Position numbers and translations under genes: made by a program. This document shows positions 34,275-44,081 of a stretch of DNA of 64,000 nucleotides, in pieces. The notes beneath the pieces are model-generated. The model made no database searches. It saw only the letters and a list, made by a program, of their open reading frames with translations, and was not told the origin of the DNA. Every line of letters begins with the position of its first letter. Position 1 is the stretch's first letter. Source of the DNA: Sediminibacterium roseum (GTDB lineage Bacteria; Bacteroidota; Bacteroidia; Chitinophagales; Chitinophagaceae); assembly GCF_009939005.1 (NCBI RefSeq), contig NZ_JAACJS010000012.1, positions 124,001 through 188,000 on the forward strand, read 5' to 3'.

Positions 34275-36206
34275 CTACTGTTCCCATACCACGATCTTCT
34301 TTCCGGCTTCCACCTTCTCCCTGTTCAACAAGGGAACGATCTTTGCCTCGTTTTGATGGGCAAGCTTGAGGAGAACGGTCCTGATCTTAGCGATGGTGGC
34401 CTCATCCATTTTCACCTGCGCCATCTGTTCGAGAACGGCAAGGTCCGGGAACGCGGGGAACATAAGGGAGGTATGGTCGTTTAACTCTATCCCGGTTTTG
34501 TGGTCTTCTTCTTTTTCAGGTTGCGCCTCTTCCTCTTCAGCCTGGTCTTCTGCCGCCTGCTGTTGTTTGCGGAGCCTGGCTTTGGTGTTCTCTTTTTGTT
34601 GCGGTTTAACACGTGTATTTCCCTTCGGGGCTGCAAGGGCTTTGAGCACTTCACTTGATAAGTTCAATGAATTGATCACCATTTTATCTACACCTGTTTT
34701 ACCAAGCACAGACAATTCGTTCACCACATTCATCAGGTCGGTTCCGAGCCTGGTGCTTTCGAGGTTGAGGTCGGCGCTCATTTTAAAATTGCGTGCGATC
34801 TCTGCTTTGGCCTGTTTCAGTCCATCTTCCATTTCCTTCACCGATCTGCCCATATCTGCATGCCATTGTTTTTTGAAACCCGGTACAAAGAAAACAGAAT
34901 CGCTGGCCTCTTTGTCCATCGTTGCATGATCGATCGCAAAAGATGCTTCCTGCATCGCATTGGCCACAAGCGGTGAAACGGACGCGATGGTGCTCATCGG
35001 CTCGCGCAGGTCGTACAATGATTCGCCCAGTTCTTTCTGCGCTGAAGCGATGTTCTTTTCCATCTCTTCTTTCAATGGTTTTGATAAAAAGAACACCGGG
35101 TTGAAAAGGGGATTGTCTACCGTTACCGCCATCGGCTCAACGGCATAAGCGGCGTTCTTTGTTTTTGCATTGCCCGCAACGGGTTTGTTGTTCTGCTGAG
35201 AATGTGGGTTGAGCCATGCGATCGAACTCAATATTCCCGTAACGATGAGGAAAGCAAGCAATTGTTTTTTGTAGTTGAAACGGTTTTCTTTTTCACCGAT
35301 CATCCTTTTTACGCGGGTGAGCAGTTCTCCTTTTTTCCCGGTGGCCGCCATCGCAAATGCGGGCGCCGACTGTAAACAGGCGATGCGCAGCAATGCTTGC
35401 GCATATACAGAGGCATCGTATTGAAACTGCAGCACCCAGTCGTCGCAACTGTTCTCTCTTTCTTTCCGTATGCTTTTGCTGAGCAGTTGGGTGAAAGGGT
35501 TGAAGAAGAGACTGATCTCCACTACCGATAAAACGATGTTCACGAGGTAATCGTACCGTTTGATGTGTGCCAGCTCATGGAGCAATACGGCCTCGAGCTG
35601 GTCGGTGGTAAGATGGTTGATACTGGCAACCGGGATCAGGATCACCGGTTTGAGAAAACCGATGGTGAGGGGCGACTGAACCGTTGCTGATAAAAATATT
35701 TCGACTTTCTTTTTGATGTTCAGCTGCTGCGCGATCCTGGTAACAAACAACCGCCATTCTGCCGGCATTTTCTGTAAACCGTTGCTGCGCAGAAGTTGCG
35801 TTTGTCGGTAACCCAGCATCCATCGTACGCAAAGAAAGGCCATCAGGAGCAGGTATGCCATCGATACATAAGGCAAAAGCTGTTCGCCTTTTACCATCCA
35901 GTTGATCACGCGCGAGGAAATGTCTGTGTTGCTCGATAAGATCGCCTGTACGTTTTGCTGCGGCACGGTAGGCACCACTTTCAGCGCATGGCTGTATTGT
36001 GTATAATAAAACTGGAATGTTACCAGGAACCACCCGAAACCAATTACCTGCGCGGCAACGGCCAGCCGGTATTTCAAAGCGGCGCTGAGCAAACGGATGT
36101 TCGAAATACTCATATATACCAACCACAAAAGGGCGGCCTGCCACAAACTGTTGGCAATGGCGTAGCCCAGCGACTGTAGAAAAGCGGATTGGAAGAACGA
36201 TTGCAT
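34275..36206 (-). CDS. M56-family (BlaR1-like) membrane metalloprotease
   Basis: 643 residues. Three N-terminal membrane helices, then the zinc site LLHELAHIKRYDY (HELAH, residues ~212-216 by position), then a fourth helix (LLAFLIVTGILSSIAWL) and a long C-terminal extracytoplasmic region of about 300 residues. That region has no penicillin-binding sensor; it ends in a Lys/Glu-rich stretch (AEDQAEEEEAQPEKEEDHK). BlaR1-type proteases inactivate BlaI-type repressors upon a signal; here the signal must be something other than classical beta-lactam acylation, or is undefined. It is 3 bp after the BlaI-type gene. Confidence 0.9.
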   Translation of the reverse strand: MQSFFQSAFLQSLGYAIANSLWQAALLWLVYMSISNIRLLSAALKYRLAVAAQVIGFGWFLVTFQFYYTQYSHALKVVPTVPQQNVQAILSSNTDISSRVINWMVKGEQLLPYVSMAYLLLMAFLCVRWMLGYRQTQLLRSNGLQKMPAEWRLFVTRIAQQLNIKKKVEIFLSATVQSPLTIGFLKPVILIPVASINHLTTDQLEAVLLHELAHIKRYDYLVNIVLSVVEISLFFNPFTQLLSKSIRKERENSCDDWVLQFQYDASVYAQALLRIACLQSAPAFAMAATGKKGELLTRVKRMIGEKENRFNYKKQLLAFLIVTGILSSIAWLNPHSQQNNKPVAGNAKTKNAAYAVEPMAVTVDNPLFNPVFFLSKPLKEEMEKNIASAQKELGESLYDLREPMSTIASVSPLVANAMQEASFAIDHATMDKEASDSVFFVPGFKKQWHADMGRSVKEMEDGLKQAKAEIARNFKMSADLNLESTRLGTDLMNVVNELSVLGKTGVDKMVINSLNLSSEVLKALAAPKGNTRVKPQQKENTKARLRKQQQAAEDQAEEEEAQPEKEEDHKTGIELNDHTSLMFPAFPDLAVLEQMAQVKMDEATIAKIRTVLLKLAHQNEAKIVPLLNREKVEAGKKIVVWEQ

Positions 36207-36209
36207 GGC

Positions 36210-36593
36210 TTACTGTTTTTTCAGGTTGTCCAATAAACGCTGGATCTCTTCGAGCTCGTCTTTGTTTGGCGTCTGGTTGCCAAGCGCCTGCATCACCAAT
36301 TGGGTGGATGACCCGCCGAACAACGAATTGATCATCTTTCCAACGATCTGCTGCTGCGTATTTTCACGCGTAATATTCGCACGGTAAATATGGGTTTTGC
36401 TGCTGTCGTCTCGCTTTACGATCCCTTTCTCAAACATGATCTGCATGAGCTTGAGGGTGGTGGTATAACCTGCTTCTTTGTGCTCGGCCAATATTTCATG
36501 CACCTCCCTTACGGTTGCCGTTTGTTTGTCCCACAACACCCGTAAGATCTCCAGTTCACTCTCGGTGGGTTTTACATTTTTCGCTGATGCCAT
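36210..36593 (-). CDS. BlaI/MecI/CopY-family transcriptional repressor
   Basis: 127 residues. The winged helix spans residues ~8-75 (PTESELEILRVLWDKQTATVREVHEIL, YTTTLKLMQIMFEKGIVKRD), followed by a dimerisation and cleavage-prone tail. It represses its own operon and target genes until its M56 partner signals cleavage. The two genes form an operon with a 3-bp gap. A target beta-lactamase is not in the window. Confidence 0.93.
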   Translation of the reverse strand: MASAKNVKPTESELEILRVLWDKQTATVREVHEILAEHKEAGYTTTLKLMQIMFEKGIVKRDDSSKTHIYRANITRENTQQQIVGKMINSLFGGSSTQLVMQALGNQTPNKDELEEIQRLLDNLKKQ

Positions 36594-36697
36594 TCTGCTA
36601 CGATTTTGTTCGTAAGCAATTTACGATCCTGTTCGTATAGATCAAAATAAAATTTTGTTAAGCTGGAGAGAAGAGGGATGGGAGGCCAGCGCAATAA

Positions 36698-36724
36698 AAA
36701 AGCGATCACCGAGGTGACCGCTTT
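36698..36724 (-). terminator. Hairpin terminator of the groSL operon
   Basis: AAAAGCGATCAC, loop, GTGACCGCTTTT; the T tract lies on the minus strand, so it terminates groL. Its core matches the terminators at 12753 and 14757. Confidence 0.8.
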
Positions 36725-36758
36725 TCCTATTTTGATTCCTTGATGAAGGGGGAGTCGA

Positions 36759-38399
<1,641 letters not shown>

Positions 38400-38442
38400 T
38401 CAATTTTGAAATTTTGGAATAGGGAGATTGGGTTGTGATGGA

Positions 38443-38724
38443 TCAGATGATCGCGAGGATATCGCTTTCGCGCATGATCAGCAATTCCTGCCCGTCGATC
38501 GTGATCTCTGTACCGGAATATTTTCCATACAATACGGTATCGCCTGCTTTCACAGTTACGGGCTCGTCTTTCTTACCGGCGCCCACGGCTACAACAGTGC
38601 CACGTTGCGGTTTCTCTTTTGCGGTGTCGGGGATAATGATTCCGCCTGCGGTTTTTTCCTCAGCAGCGTCAGCCTTAACAATTACTCTGTCGTGCAGAGG
38701 AGTAACGTTGAGTTTTTTTGCCAT
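38443..38724 (-). CDS. groS: Co-chaperonin GroES
   Basis: 93 residues, typical length. Conserved blocks are [33 protein letters not shown] and [15 protein letters not shown], with the mobile loop intact. It caps the GroEL ring. First gene of the operon. Confidence 0.99.
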   Translation of the reverse strand: MAKKLNVTPLHDRVIVKADAAEEKTAGGIIIPDTAKEKPQRGTVVAVGAGKKDEPVTVKAGDTVLYGKYSGTEITIDGQELLIMRESDILAII

Positions 38725-39026
38725 CGTTATAGGTTTTTAAATTGGTTGTTGAAATATTGTTAGACAGTTCTCGATTATTGTGCCATTCCGGGTTTCAGGT
38801 CAAATTTTCAGAAAATCTGCCCTTTCTATCCCGTAAGCCAGGCCCCCGACTGTCGAACGGTCGCAAAGATGCAGGAAGTTTTCCATACCGGAACGTCAAA
38901 ATTTCATTCAATGGCGGGGGAGTGGCCGGGCGTTTCGGAACGGGTGCCCGGCTGTTTTAACCGCGCATGGGGTGCCGTGGCAAAAAATCGCCTGCCGGCC
39001 AAACCTTTTCCCAAATCAACTCGTAG

Positions 39027-39142
39027 TTGGTTATAAATAAAGTATATACGCTTCGGTTCAGCAGCGTATTTCCTATAAAAACGCTTTTTAAGCAAGGTTG
39101 TATCAAGGTTGAGACCCGCCTGTTCACAGGCGGGTATTTTTT
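39027..39142 (+). ncRNA. Candidate small RNA or leader between groS and nusB
   Basis: A loose promoter (TTG at 39027, 17-nt spacer, TACGCTTCG at 39047) is followed by about 60-90 bases without a reading frame, with a short hairpin (AGCGT...ACGCT) and a direct repeat AAGGTTG-N4-AAGGTTG, and then a terminator. The combination fits a small RNA of ~85 nt, but the promoter match is imperfect and no known RNA family is recognised. Confidence 0.3.
39114..39142 (+). terminator. Intrinsic terminator upstream of nusB
   Basis: ACCCGCCTG, loop TTCA, CAGGCGGGT, followed by ATTTTTT. A 9-bp GC-rich stem in the middle of a region with no gene immediately upstream on this strand, so the RNA it ends is unknown. 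Confidence 0.75.
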
Positions 39143-39174
39143 GGGTGCACGGGGGCGGCGGGCGCCAGCTTTAT

Positions 39175-39205
39175 TTTGAATCCCGCCCCCAAACCAATAC
39201 CTTTG
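39175..39205 (+). promoter_or_regulatory. Bacteroidota promoter for nusB
   Basis: TTTG at 39175-39178, exactly 19 nt, then TACCTTTG at 39198-39205, a full match to the TTTG-N19-TAnnTTTG consensus. It predicts a transcript starting about 20 nt before the ATG at 39231. The best promoter match in the window. Confidence 0.8.
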
Positions 39206-39230
39206 CCGCTCCCAAATAAGTTCTTACCAG

Positions 39231-40160
39231 ATGATCAGTAGAAGAAATATCCGTGTGAAAGTGATGCAGTTGCTTTACATGATTGAAGCGGCCGACAGCC
39301 CGGTGGCATTTAAAAAACCGGTGGAGGAATTACAGAAACAACTCGACAAAAGCCGCGAACTGTTTGTTTACCTGCTTTATTTTATCACGGAAGTGGCGCG
39401 TTATGCAGAAACCAGCGCGCAGAAAAGGGCCTCGCGCAACCTGCCTACAGAAGATGACCTCAATGTAAACATCAAGATCGCCGGTAACGAGTTTCTCTGG
39501 CAGATCCTTGAAAACCCTTCTTTCAAAAAAGCACTGGAGACCGACCTGCCAGGCAAGCTTCTCGATAAAGACCTGGTCAAGAAATTATACGTAGAACTTA
39601 CCGAAACCGATAAATACAAAGAATACATCGCCCACCAGGGCCGCGAAAAAGCCAAGGAAAAAGAGATCATCAAGCTGATCTTTACGCAGTTGATGCTTCC
39701 GAACGAATCTTTTATCACACATATAGAAGAGCATTTCAGCAATTGGGACGATGATGCGGATATGATGGACCAGTTGATGATGAACTACATCCAGAAACCG
39801 GGCAGCTACAACCTGCAGGAGATGGTAGGTCCGGAAAAATGGCAGTTTGCCAGGTCGCTGCTGAGTACCACCATCGAGAAAAAGGAATATTGCATGGAGC
39901 TCATCAAGCCGAAATTAAAGAACTGGGACTCCGATCGTATCGCCGTGCTGGATATGGTGCTGATGCGTATGGGCGTATGTGAGCTGCTGTATTTCGAAAC
40001 CATTCCCACGAAAGTTACCATCAACGAATACATTGATCTTGCCAAAGACTACAGTACACCGCAGAGCGGCCAGTTTGTGAACGGGATCCTCGATAATATC
40101 CACAAGGAGATGATGGATGCTGGCAAGATCCAGAAGGTCAATTTCAAGAACAAAGCATAA
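39231..40160 (+). CDS. nusB: Transcription antitermination factor NusB, long form
   Basis: 309 residues, over twice the length of the E. coli protein. The N-terminal ~170 residues are the Bacteroidota-type extension, which begins with a copy of the NusB start (SRRNIRVKVMQLLY). The C-terminal ~140 residues are the conserved NusB core (AVLDMVLMRMGVCELLYF, TKVTINEYIDLAKDYSTPQSGQFVNGILD). It binds boxA RNA with NusE in rRNA antitermination. First of a nusB-DUF1573-yajC-coaE run. Confidence 0.95.
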   Translation: MISRRNIRVKVMQLLYMIEAADSPVAFKKPVEELQKQLDKSRELFVYLLYFITEVARYAETSAQKRASRNLPTEDDLNVNIKIAGNEFLWQILENPSFKKALETDLPGKLLDKDLVKKLYVELTETDKYKEYIAHQGREKAKEKEIIKLIFTQLMLPNESFITHIEEHFSNWDDDADMMDQLMMNYIQKPGSYNLQEMVGPEKWQFARSLLSTTIEKKEYCMELIKPKLKNWDSDRIAVLDMVLMRMGVCELLYFETIPTKVTINEYIDLAKDYSTPQSGQFVNGILDNIHKEMMDAGKIQKVNFKNKA

Positions 40161-40163
40161 AAT

Positions 40164-40607
40164 ATGAAGCGAACAATCATTGCAGCCGCACTGGGCAGCA
40201 TCTTTTGGATGAGCTGCGACATGGGCGGTACCTATGAAAAAGAAGAGAAAGCCGCACAGGTTGTGCTGGCAGACACCTCGCATTACACAACAATGGAATG
40301 GAAAGACACCGTGGTAAACTTCAAACCGATCCAGATGGGTGAGAAGGCGACCGTGGTATTCAAGTTCAAGAACACCGGTAAATACCCGTTGTTCTTAACC
40401 AATGTAAAGGCCGGTTGTGGCTGTACCGTTCCGGGTTACACCAAGGGAGCGATACCACCGGGTGGCGAAGGAGAAGTAACGGGTGAGTTCGACAGTAACA
40501 AATCACATCCCGGCGAAGTCCGTAAAAATATATACGTAACCACAAATACGCTCGGCAAGAGCAGCCATACGCTTATCTTCGCGGGATATGTGGGAAACGG
40601 GAAATAG
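40164..40607 (+). CDS. DUF1573 lipoprotein
   Basis: 147 residues. IIAAALGSIFWMSC is a lipoprotein signal with lipobox MSC. The domain is the same as in the protein at 14296: NFKPIQMGEKATVVFKFKNTG, VKAGCGCT and GEVTGEFDSNKSHPGEVRK. It starts 3 bp after nusB, as in many Bacteroidota, but its role is unknown. Confidence 0.9.
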   Translation: MKRTIIAAALGSIFWMSCDMGGTYEKEEKAAQVVLADTSHYTTMEWKDTVVNFKPIQMGEKATVVFKFKNTGKYPLFLTNVKAGCGCTVPGYTKGAIPPGGEGEVTGEFDSNKSHPGEVRKNIYVTTNTLGKSSHTLIFAGYVGNGK

Positions 40608-40610
40608 ATA

Positions 40611-40646
40611 GAAATTAGTGATTAGCAATTAGTAATTAGTAATTTT
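40611..40646 (+). repeat. AATTAGK heptamer array, between DUF1573 and yajC
   Basis: Units AATTAGT, GATTAGC, AATTAGT, AATTAGT, AATT in a 7-bp period directly after the DUF1573 stop. Confidence 0.8.
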
Positions 40647-40695
40647 TCCGTTGGGTTAACAAAAACATTTATACAATCAAATAAAATCAATCGCA

Positions 40696-41031
40696 ATGAC
40701 TAATCTGAATTTCGTTTTATTACAGGCATCCGGAAGCGGTGGTGGAATGGTACAGTTGGTGCTGATGGGTGGTATCATCCTCGTGTTCTGGCTGTTTATG
40801 ATCCGCCCGCAGGCGAAAAAAGCAAAAGAGCAGAAAAAATTTGTTGAGAATATGCAGAAAGGCGACAAAGTAGTAACCATCGCCGGTATTCACGGAACCG
40901 TGAACAAGATCAACGAAGACAATACCCTCCAGCTCGAAGTGAGCCCGGGTTCTTATATCAAGATCGAAAGATCTTCCATCAGCATGGAATGGACGGCCCA
41001 ACTGAACAAGGCTGCTGCCCCTGCCAAATAA
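40696..41031 (+). CDS. yajC: Preprotein translocase subunit YajC
   Basis: 111 residues. One membrane helix (MVQLVLMGGIILVFWLFMIRPQAKKAKEQ) followed by the small YajC beta domain (GDKVVTIAGIHGTVNKINED, SPGSYIKIERSSI). YajC joins the SecDF complex. It lies between DUF1573 and coaE; the YbbR-type gene often found here is absent. Confidence 0.95.
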   Translation: MTNLNFVLLQASGSGGGMVQLVLMGGIILVFWLFMIRPQAKKAKEQKKFVENMQKGDKVVTIAGIHGTVNKINEDNTLQLEVSPGSYIKIERSSISMEWTAQLNKAAAPAK

Positions 41032-41050
41032 TTCCCTTTACCATTTTTGA

Positions 41051-41083
41051 ACGCCGGGTGATCTTTCATCCGGCGTTTTTTTT
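41051..41083 (+). terminator. Terminator after yajC
   Basis: ACGCCGGGTG, loop, CATCCGGCGT followed by a run of eight T; one G-T pair in the stem. Confidence 0.85.
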
Positions 41084-41156
41084 GCCATTACCATTCAACG
41101 CGCTTTCCCCCGCAAATTCCTCCATAATCAATACCTTTCCCTTTTAATCCAGACAA

Positions 41157-41750
41157 ATGTCACTCAGAATCGGCATCACAGGCGGTATTGGCAGCGGCAA
41201 GAGCATGGTAGCGGGTATTTTCAAAACACTCGGTATTCCTGTGTTTGATGCGGATACTGCAGCCAAGGAAGTGATGGAATCAAACAACGGCCTGCGCGCT
41301 GCGATCACGGAAAAATTCGGCGAAGCCGCTTATATAAACGGGAAGCTTGACCGAAAATTCCTGGCTTCGATCGTGTTTACCGATCCTTTTCAACTTGAAA
41401 CATTGAATGCACTTGTTCATCCCTATGCAATTGCTGCGGCAGAGGAGTGGGCCGACAGGCAGGATGCGCCGTATACGATCAAGGAAGCGGCGATCTTTTT
41501 TGAAGTAGGGTCGGCCGTTGGTTTCGATTACATGATCGGCGTATACGCACCACAGCACCTCCGCATCCAACGCGCCATGCAGCGCGACAATCTTTCACGC
41601 GAAGAAGTGCTGAACCGGATGAACAAACAGATCAACGAAGAAATAAAAATGCGCCTCTGCGATTTTGTGGTGGTGAACGATGAACAGCAGCTGGTTATTC
41701 CACAGGTTTTAAAACTGCACGAACGATTTATAGAAGAATCAAAACAGTAA
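41157..41750 (+). CDS. coaE: Dephospho-CoA kinase
   Basis: 197 residues. The P-loop GITGGIGSGKSMVAGIF is at the N-terminus, with FDADTAAKEVM, LVHPYAIAAAEEW and QRAMQRDNLSREEVLNRMNKQ following. It makes coenzyme A from dephospho-CoA. The cupin gene starts 1 bp after its stop. Confidence 0.96.
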   Translation: MSLRIGITGGIGSGKSMVAGIFKTLGIPVFDADTAAKEVMESNNGLRAAITEKFGEAAYINGKLDRKFLASIVFTDPFQLETLNALVHPYAIAAAEEWADRQDAPYTIKEAAIFFEVGSAVGFDYMIGVYAPQHLRIQRAMQRDNLSREEVLNRMNKQINEEIKMRLCDFVVVNDEQQLVIPQVLKLHERFIEESKQ

Positions 41751-41751
41751 C

Positions 41752-42111
41752 ATGGAAAAAATAAATGTGCTCGATAAATTCAATGCGGTCGACGGCTACT
41801 GGAACCCGGCCATTGCGGGGGAACTGAACAACCAGCACGTAAAGCTTGTCAAGTTCAGGGGCCCGTTTACCTGGCACCACCACGATCACGAAGATGAATT
41901 GTTCTACGTGGTAAAAGGGTCTTTTGTGATGGAGCTGCGCGATAAGAACATCGAGCTGAACGAAGGTGATTTCCTGATCGTTCCCAAAGGCGTGGAGCAC
42001 AGGCCCAATGCGGAGAACGAGGTATGGGTAATGTTGTTTGAACCCGCCACAACCCTGAATACCGGCAATACCGAAAACGAATTCACGAAAAAAGAACTGA
42101 AAACAATATGA
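41752..42111 (+). CDS. Cupin domain protein
   Basis: 119 residues. A small double-stranded beta-helix with metal ligands in the first cupin motif WHHHDHEDELFYVVKGSF (His/His/Glu) and the second motif GDFLIVPKGVEHRP (His). Single-domain cupins of this kind have mixed roles; substrate unknown. Between coaE and an ABM-domain gene it overlaps by 4 bp. Confidence 0.9.
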   Translation: MEKINVLDKFNAVDGYWNPAIAGELNNQHVKLVKFRGPFTWHHHDHEDELFYVVKGSFVMELRDKNIELNEGDFLIVPKGVEHRPNAENEVWVMLFEPATTLNTGNTENEFTKKELKTI

Positions 42112-42425
42112 TCGCGCCAACACCGCAGCCGCCTTATTATGCCGTGATTTTTACCTCCGAACGTACGGAAATGGAAGACGGCTACGGCGATATGGCCCAC
42201 CGGATGGTTGAACTCGCGTCGCAGCAGGCGGGTTATCTTGGGCACGAGTCTGCCAGGGACGGCATCGGCATCACCGTTTCGTACTGGGAAAGCCTGGAAG
42301 CGATCCGCAGCTGGAAACAAAATTCCGAGCACCTGTTTGCACAGAAAAAGGGCAGGGAAGAATGGTACAGCCGTTACAAAACAAGGATCTGCAAAGTGGA
42401 AAGAGATTACGGTTTTGAAAAATGA
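42108..42425 (+). CDS. Antibiotic biosynthesis monooxygenase (ABM)-fold protein
   Basis: 105 residues. The dimeric ferredoxin-like fold shows PYYAVIFTSERTEMED, GYLGHESARDGIGITVSYWESLEAI and HLFAQKKGREEWYSRY. Its start overlaps the cupin stop (ATGA), so the two are translationally coupled. ABM proteins are cofactorless oxygenases or degrade heme; the substrate is unknown. Confidence 0.9.
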   Translation: MIAPTPQPPYYAVIFTSERTEMEDGYGDMAHRMVELASQQAGYLGHESARDGIGITVSYWESLEAIRSWKQNSEHLFAQKKGREEWYSRYKTRICKVERDYGFEK

Positions 42426-42508
42426 TCTTCGTTGAAATGGGAAAACGACAGCAACATTTCATCAATAGAAAAGTTCAACGCTGTTGGCAATAAGATAAAT
42501 TCTATTTA

Positions 42509-42910
42509 ATGGCCGTTCCTTTTAACATACTGAAGACCCACCTCGCAAATGCAGGCAAGCGAAAGATCACCTGGATCCTGCTTATTGTTTTCGCCACAAT
42601 GGTGGGCCTTCATTTTTTCATCTTCGATTTTATGGTTCCGAAAACGGCGCCGTTGGCCATGCCCTTCAAATGGCGCCGTGTGCCGCTGCGCGAAAACAGG
42701 GAAACCGTTCGCGGTTATTACGGCGTACCCGAACCTTCGCACGCTTCTGTAGCAGCCGACGAATGGCTGCGCGGCGAAAAGGGTAAATTGTACATCCTGA
42801 AAGTCTATTATATAAATGATACCGTGGCCGCTTCGTACAGCGTACGCTATCGCTACGACCGGTGGTTCGGCGCCCGGGAATACGTGATCGACTCAGGAGC
42901 GATCAGGTAA
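42509..42910 (+). CDS. Single-helix membrane protein, function unknown
   Basis: 133 residues. One membrane helix near residues 18-40 (KITWILLIVFATMVGLHFFIF), the rest extracytoplasmic with the sequence RRVPLRENRETVRGYYGVP and a Tyr-rich end (YSVRYRYDRWFGAREYV). No family recognised. It follows the ABM gene by 83 bp. Confidence 0.6.
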   Translation: MAVPFNILKTHLANAGKRKITWILLIVFATMVGLHFFIFDFMVPKTAPLAMPFKWRRVPLRENRETVRGYYGVPEPSHASVAADEWLRGEKGKLYILKVYYINDTVAASYSVRYRYDRWFGAREYVIDSGAIR

Positions 42911-42940
42911 TTAATAATTAATAATTAGTAATTAGTAATT
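42907..42940 (+). repeat. AATTAGK heptamer array between convergent genes
   Basis: TAATTAATAATTAATAATTAGTAATTAG-type units with a 7-8 bp period between the unknown membrane protein and the methyltransferase gene. Confidence 0.75.
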
Positions 42941-42946
42941 GCCTTT

Positions 42947-43897
42947 TCACCTTGTGATCTTATAACACCATCTTTTTAGTTTTCCTTCAAAATCAAAGGG
43001 CGTTGTTGCTTTGGTGATGTCTTTGATCTGTGATGCGTGGATCAATTTGCCTTCCATTATAAATTTTGAAAAATTGGTGCTGAAATAGATCACGCCTTCA
43101 TCGCTCAATGCCGCGAGCGCATCGTTGATCAGCTCAACATGATCGCGCTGGATGTCGAGGAAATCTTTCATGCGTTTGCTGTTGCTGAACGTGGGCGGGT
43201 CTAGCACGATGAGGTCGAAACTTTTTGGCGGAATGGTTTTCATGTATTGCAGCACATCTGCATGCACAAACTGGTATTTCTGTTTGTCTTTGAGATGGTT
43301 GATCACAAAATTATCCTCCGCCCAGTTGAGATAGGTTTTCGAAAGGTCGACCGATGTGACCGATGCCGCGCCACCCATTGCCGCGTAAACCGAGAAGGAG
43401 CCTGTGTAACAGAAAAGATTCAGCACGCGTTTGCCCGCCGCCGCTTCTTTCACCATTCCACGCGTGATGCGGTGGTCGAGAAAAAGGCCGGTATCGAGGT
43501 AATCGGAGAGGTTGACCTGGAATTTTATCCCGCTTTCAAGCACGGTGAAGAACTCCTGCCGGGTATCCATCTTTTCGTACTGGTCCTCCCGGTGCGACAT
43601 CCGCTTGCGTTGCCTAACATACATCAGTTCCGGTGCAACGCCGGTTACGTCGCCAATCACCTCGAGGCATTGGTTGAGCCAGTCGTTGTGTTCCTCATCT
43701 TCCATCCCGTGCCTGCGCAGGTATTCGGCGATGTAGATCTTGTCTTCGTATAATTCGATGCACAAAGGAAATTCCGTCAGGTCATGATCGTACACCCTGT
43801 AACACGAAACCTGCTGGCGCTTTGCCAGTTTGCTCCGGTGTTTGTACACTTTTACAAGCCGGTTGCGGAACATTTCGAGCTTCTGGGGATCGTTCAT
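42947..43897 (-). CDS. Stand-alone RlmK-like class I rRNA methyltransferase
   Basis: 316 residues from the ATG at 43897, which begins MNDPQKLEMFRNRLVKV; the frame is open to 43957. It matches the C-terminal (RlmK) half of E. coli RlmKL: RNRLVKVYKHRSKLAKRQ, VNLSDYLDTGLFLDHRITR, then the SAM fold VLNLFCYTGSFSVYAAMGGA and DLIVLDPPTFSNSKRM. In RlmKL this half makes m7G2069 in 23S rRNA. The N-terminal RlmL half is absent from this gene. Single gene. Confidence 0.88.
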   Translation of the reverse strand: MNDPQKLEMFRNRLVKVYKHRSKLAKRQQVSCYRVYDHDLTEFPLCIELYEDKIYIAEYLRRHGMEDEEHNDWLNQCLEVIGDVTGVAPELMYVRQRKRMSHREDQYEKMDTRQEFFTVLESGIKFQVNLSDYLDTGLFLDHRITRGMVKEAAAGKRVLNLFCYTGSFSVYAAMGGAASVTSVDLSKTYLNWAEDNFVINHLKDKQKYQFVHADVLQYMKTIPPKSFDLIVLDPPTFSNSKRMKDFLDIQRDHVELINDALAALSDEGVIYFSTNFSKFIMEGKLIHASQIKDITKATTPFDFEGKLKRWCYKITR

Positions 43898-44081
43898 TAC
43901 GCAAAGATGTTGTTTTTGTTCGTGGTTTTGTCGTTTATGGGTTGATTCGTAAGACAAAATACAACAAGCAAATGCAAACCGATGCCCGGCCGGTGATTAA
44001 CAGGTACCGGTCGTCAAAAAACAACAACGCATTCAACAACTGATCCAATAAACCAATATATTTAAGACCTAAAAACTGCTC

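Larger units (their letters stand above)
38725..39230. other. 506-bp gene-free region between groS and nusB
   Basis: No convincing protein gene. It holds the divergent upstream regions of groS and nusB, a terminator-like hairpin at 39114-39142, a possible promoter before that hairpin at 39027-39055 and the nusB promoter at 39175-39205. No CIRCE element is seen upstream of groS. Confidence 0.6.

Noticed and set aside
38780-38790. TGGCAC (minus strand) upstream of groS as a sigma-54 promoter
   Set aside because: The required GC element about five bases downstream is missing, so it is chance.
38725-38800. CIRCE/HrcA operator expected before groS
   Set aside because: No TTAGCACTC-N9-GAGTGCTAA-like dyad is present; only ordinary AT-rich sequence.
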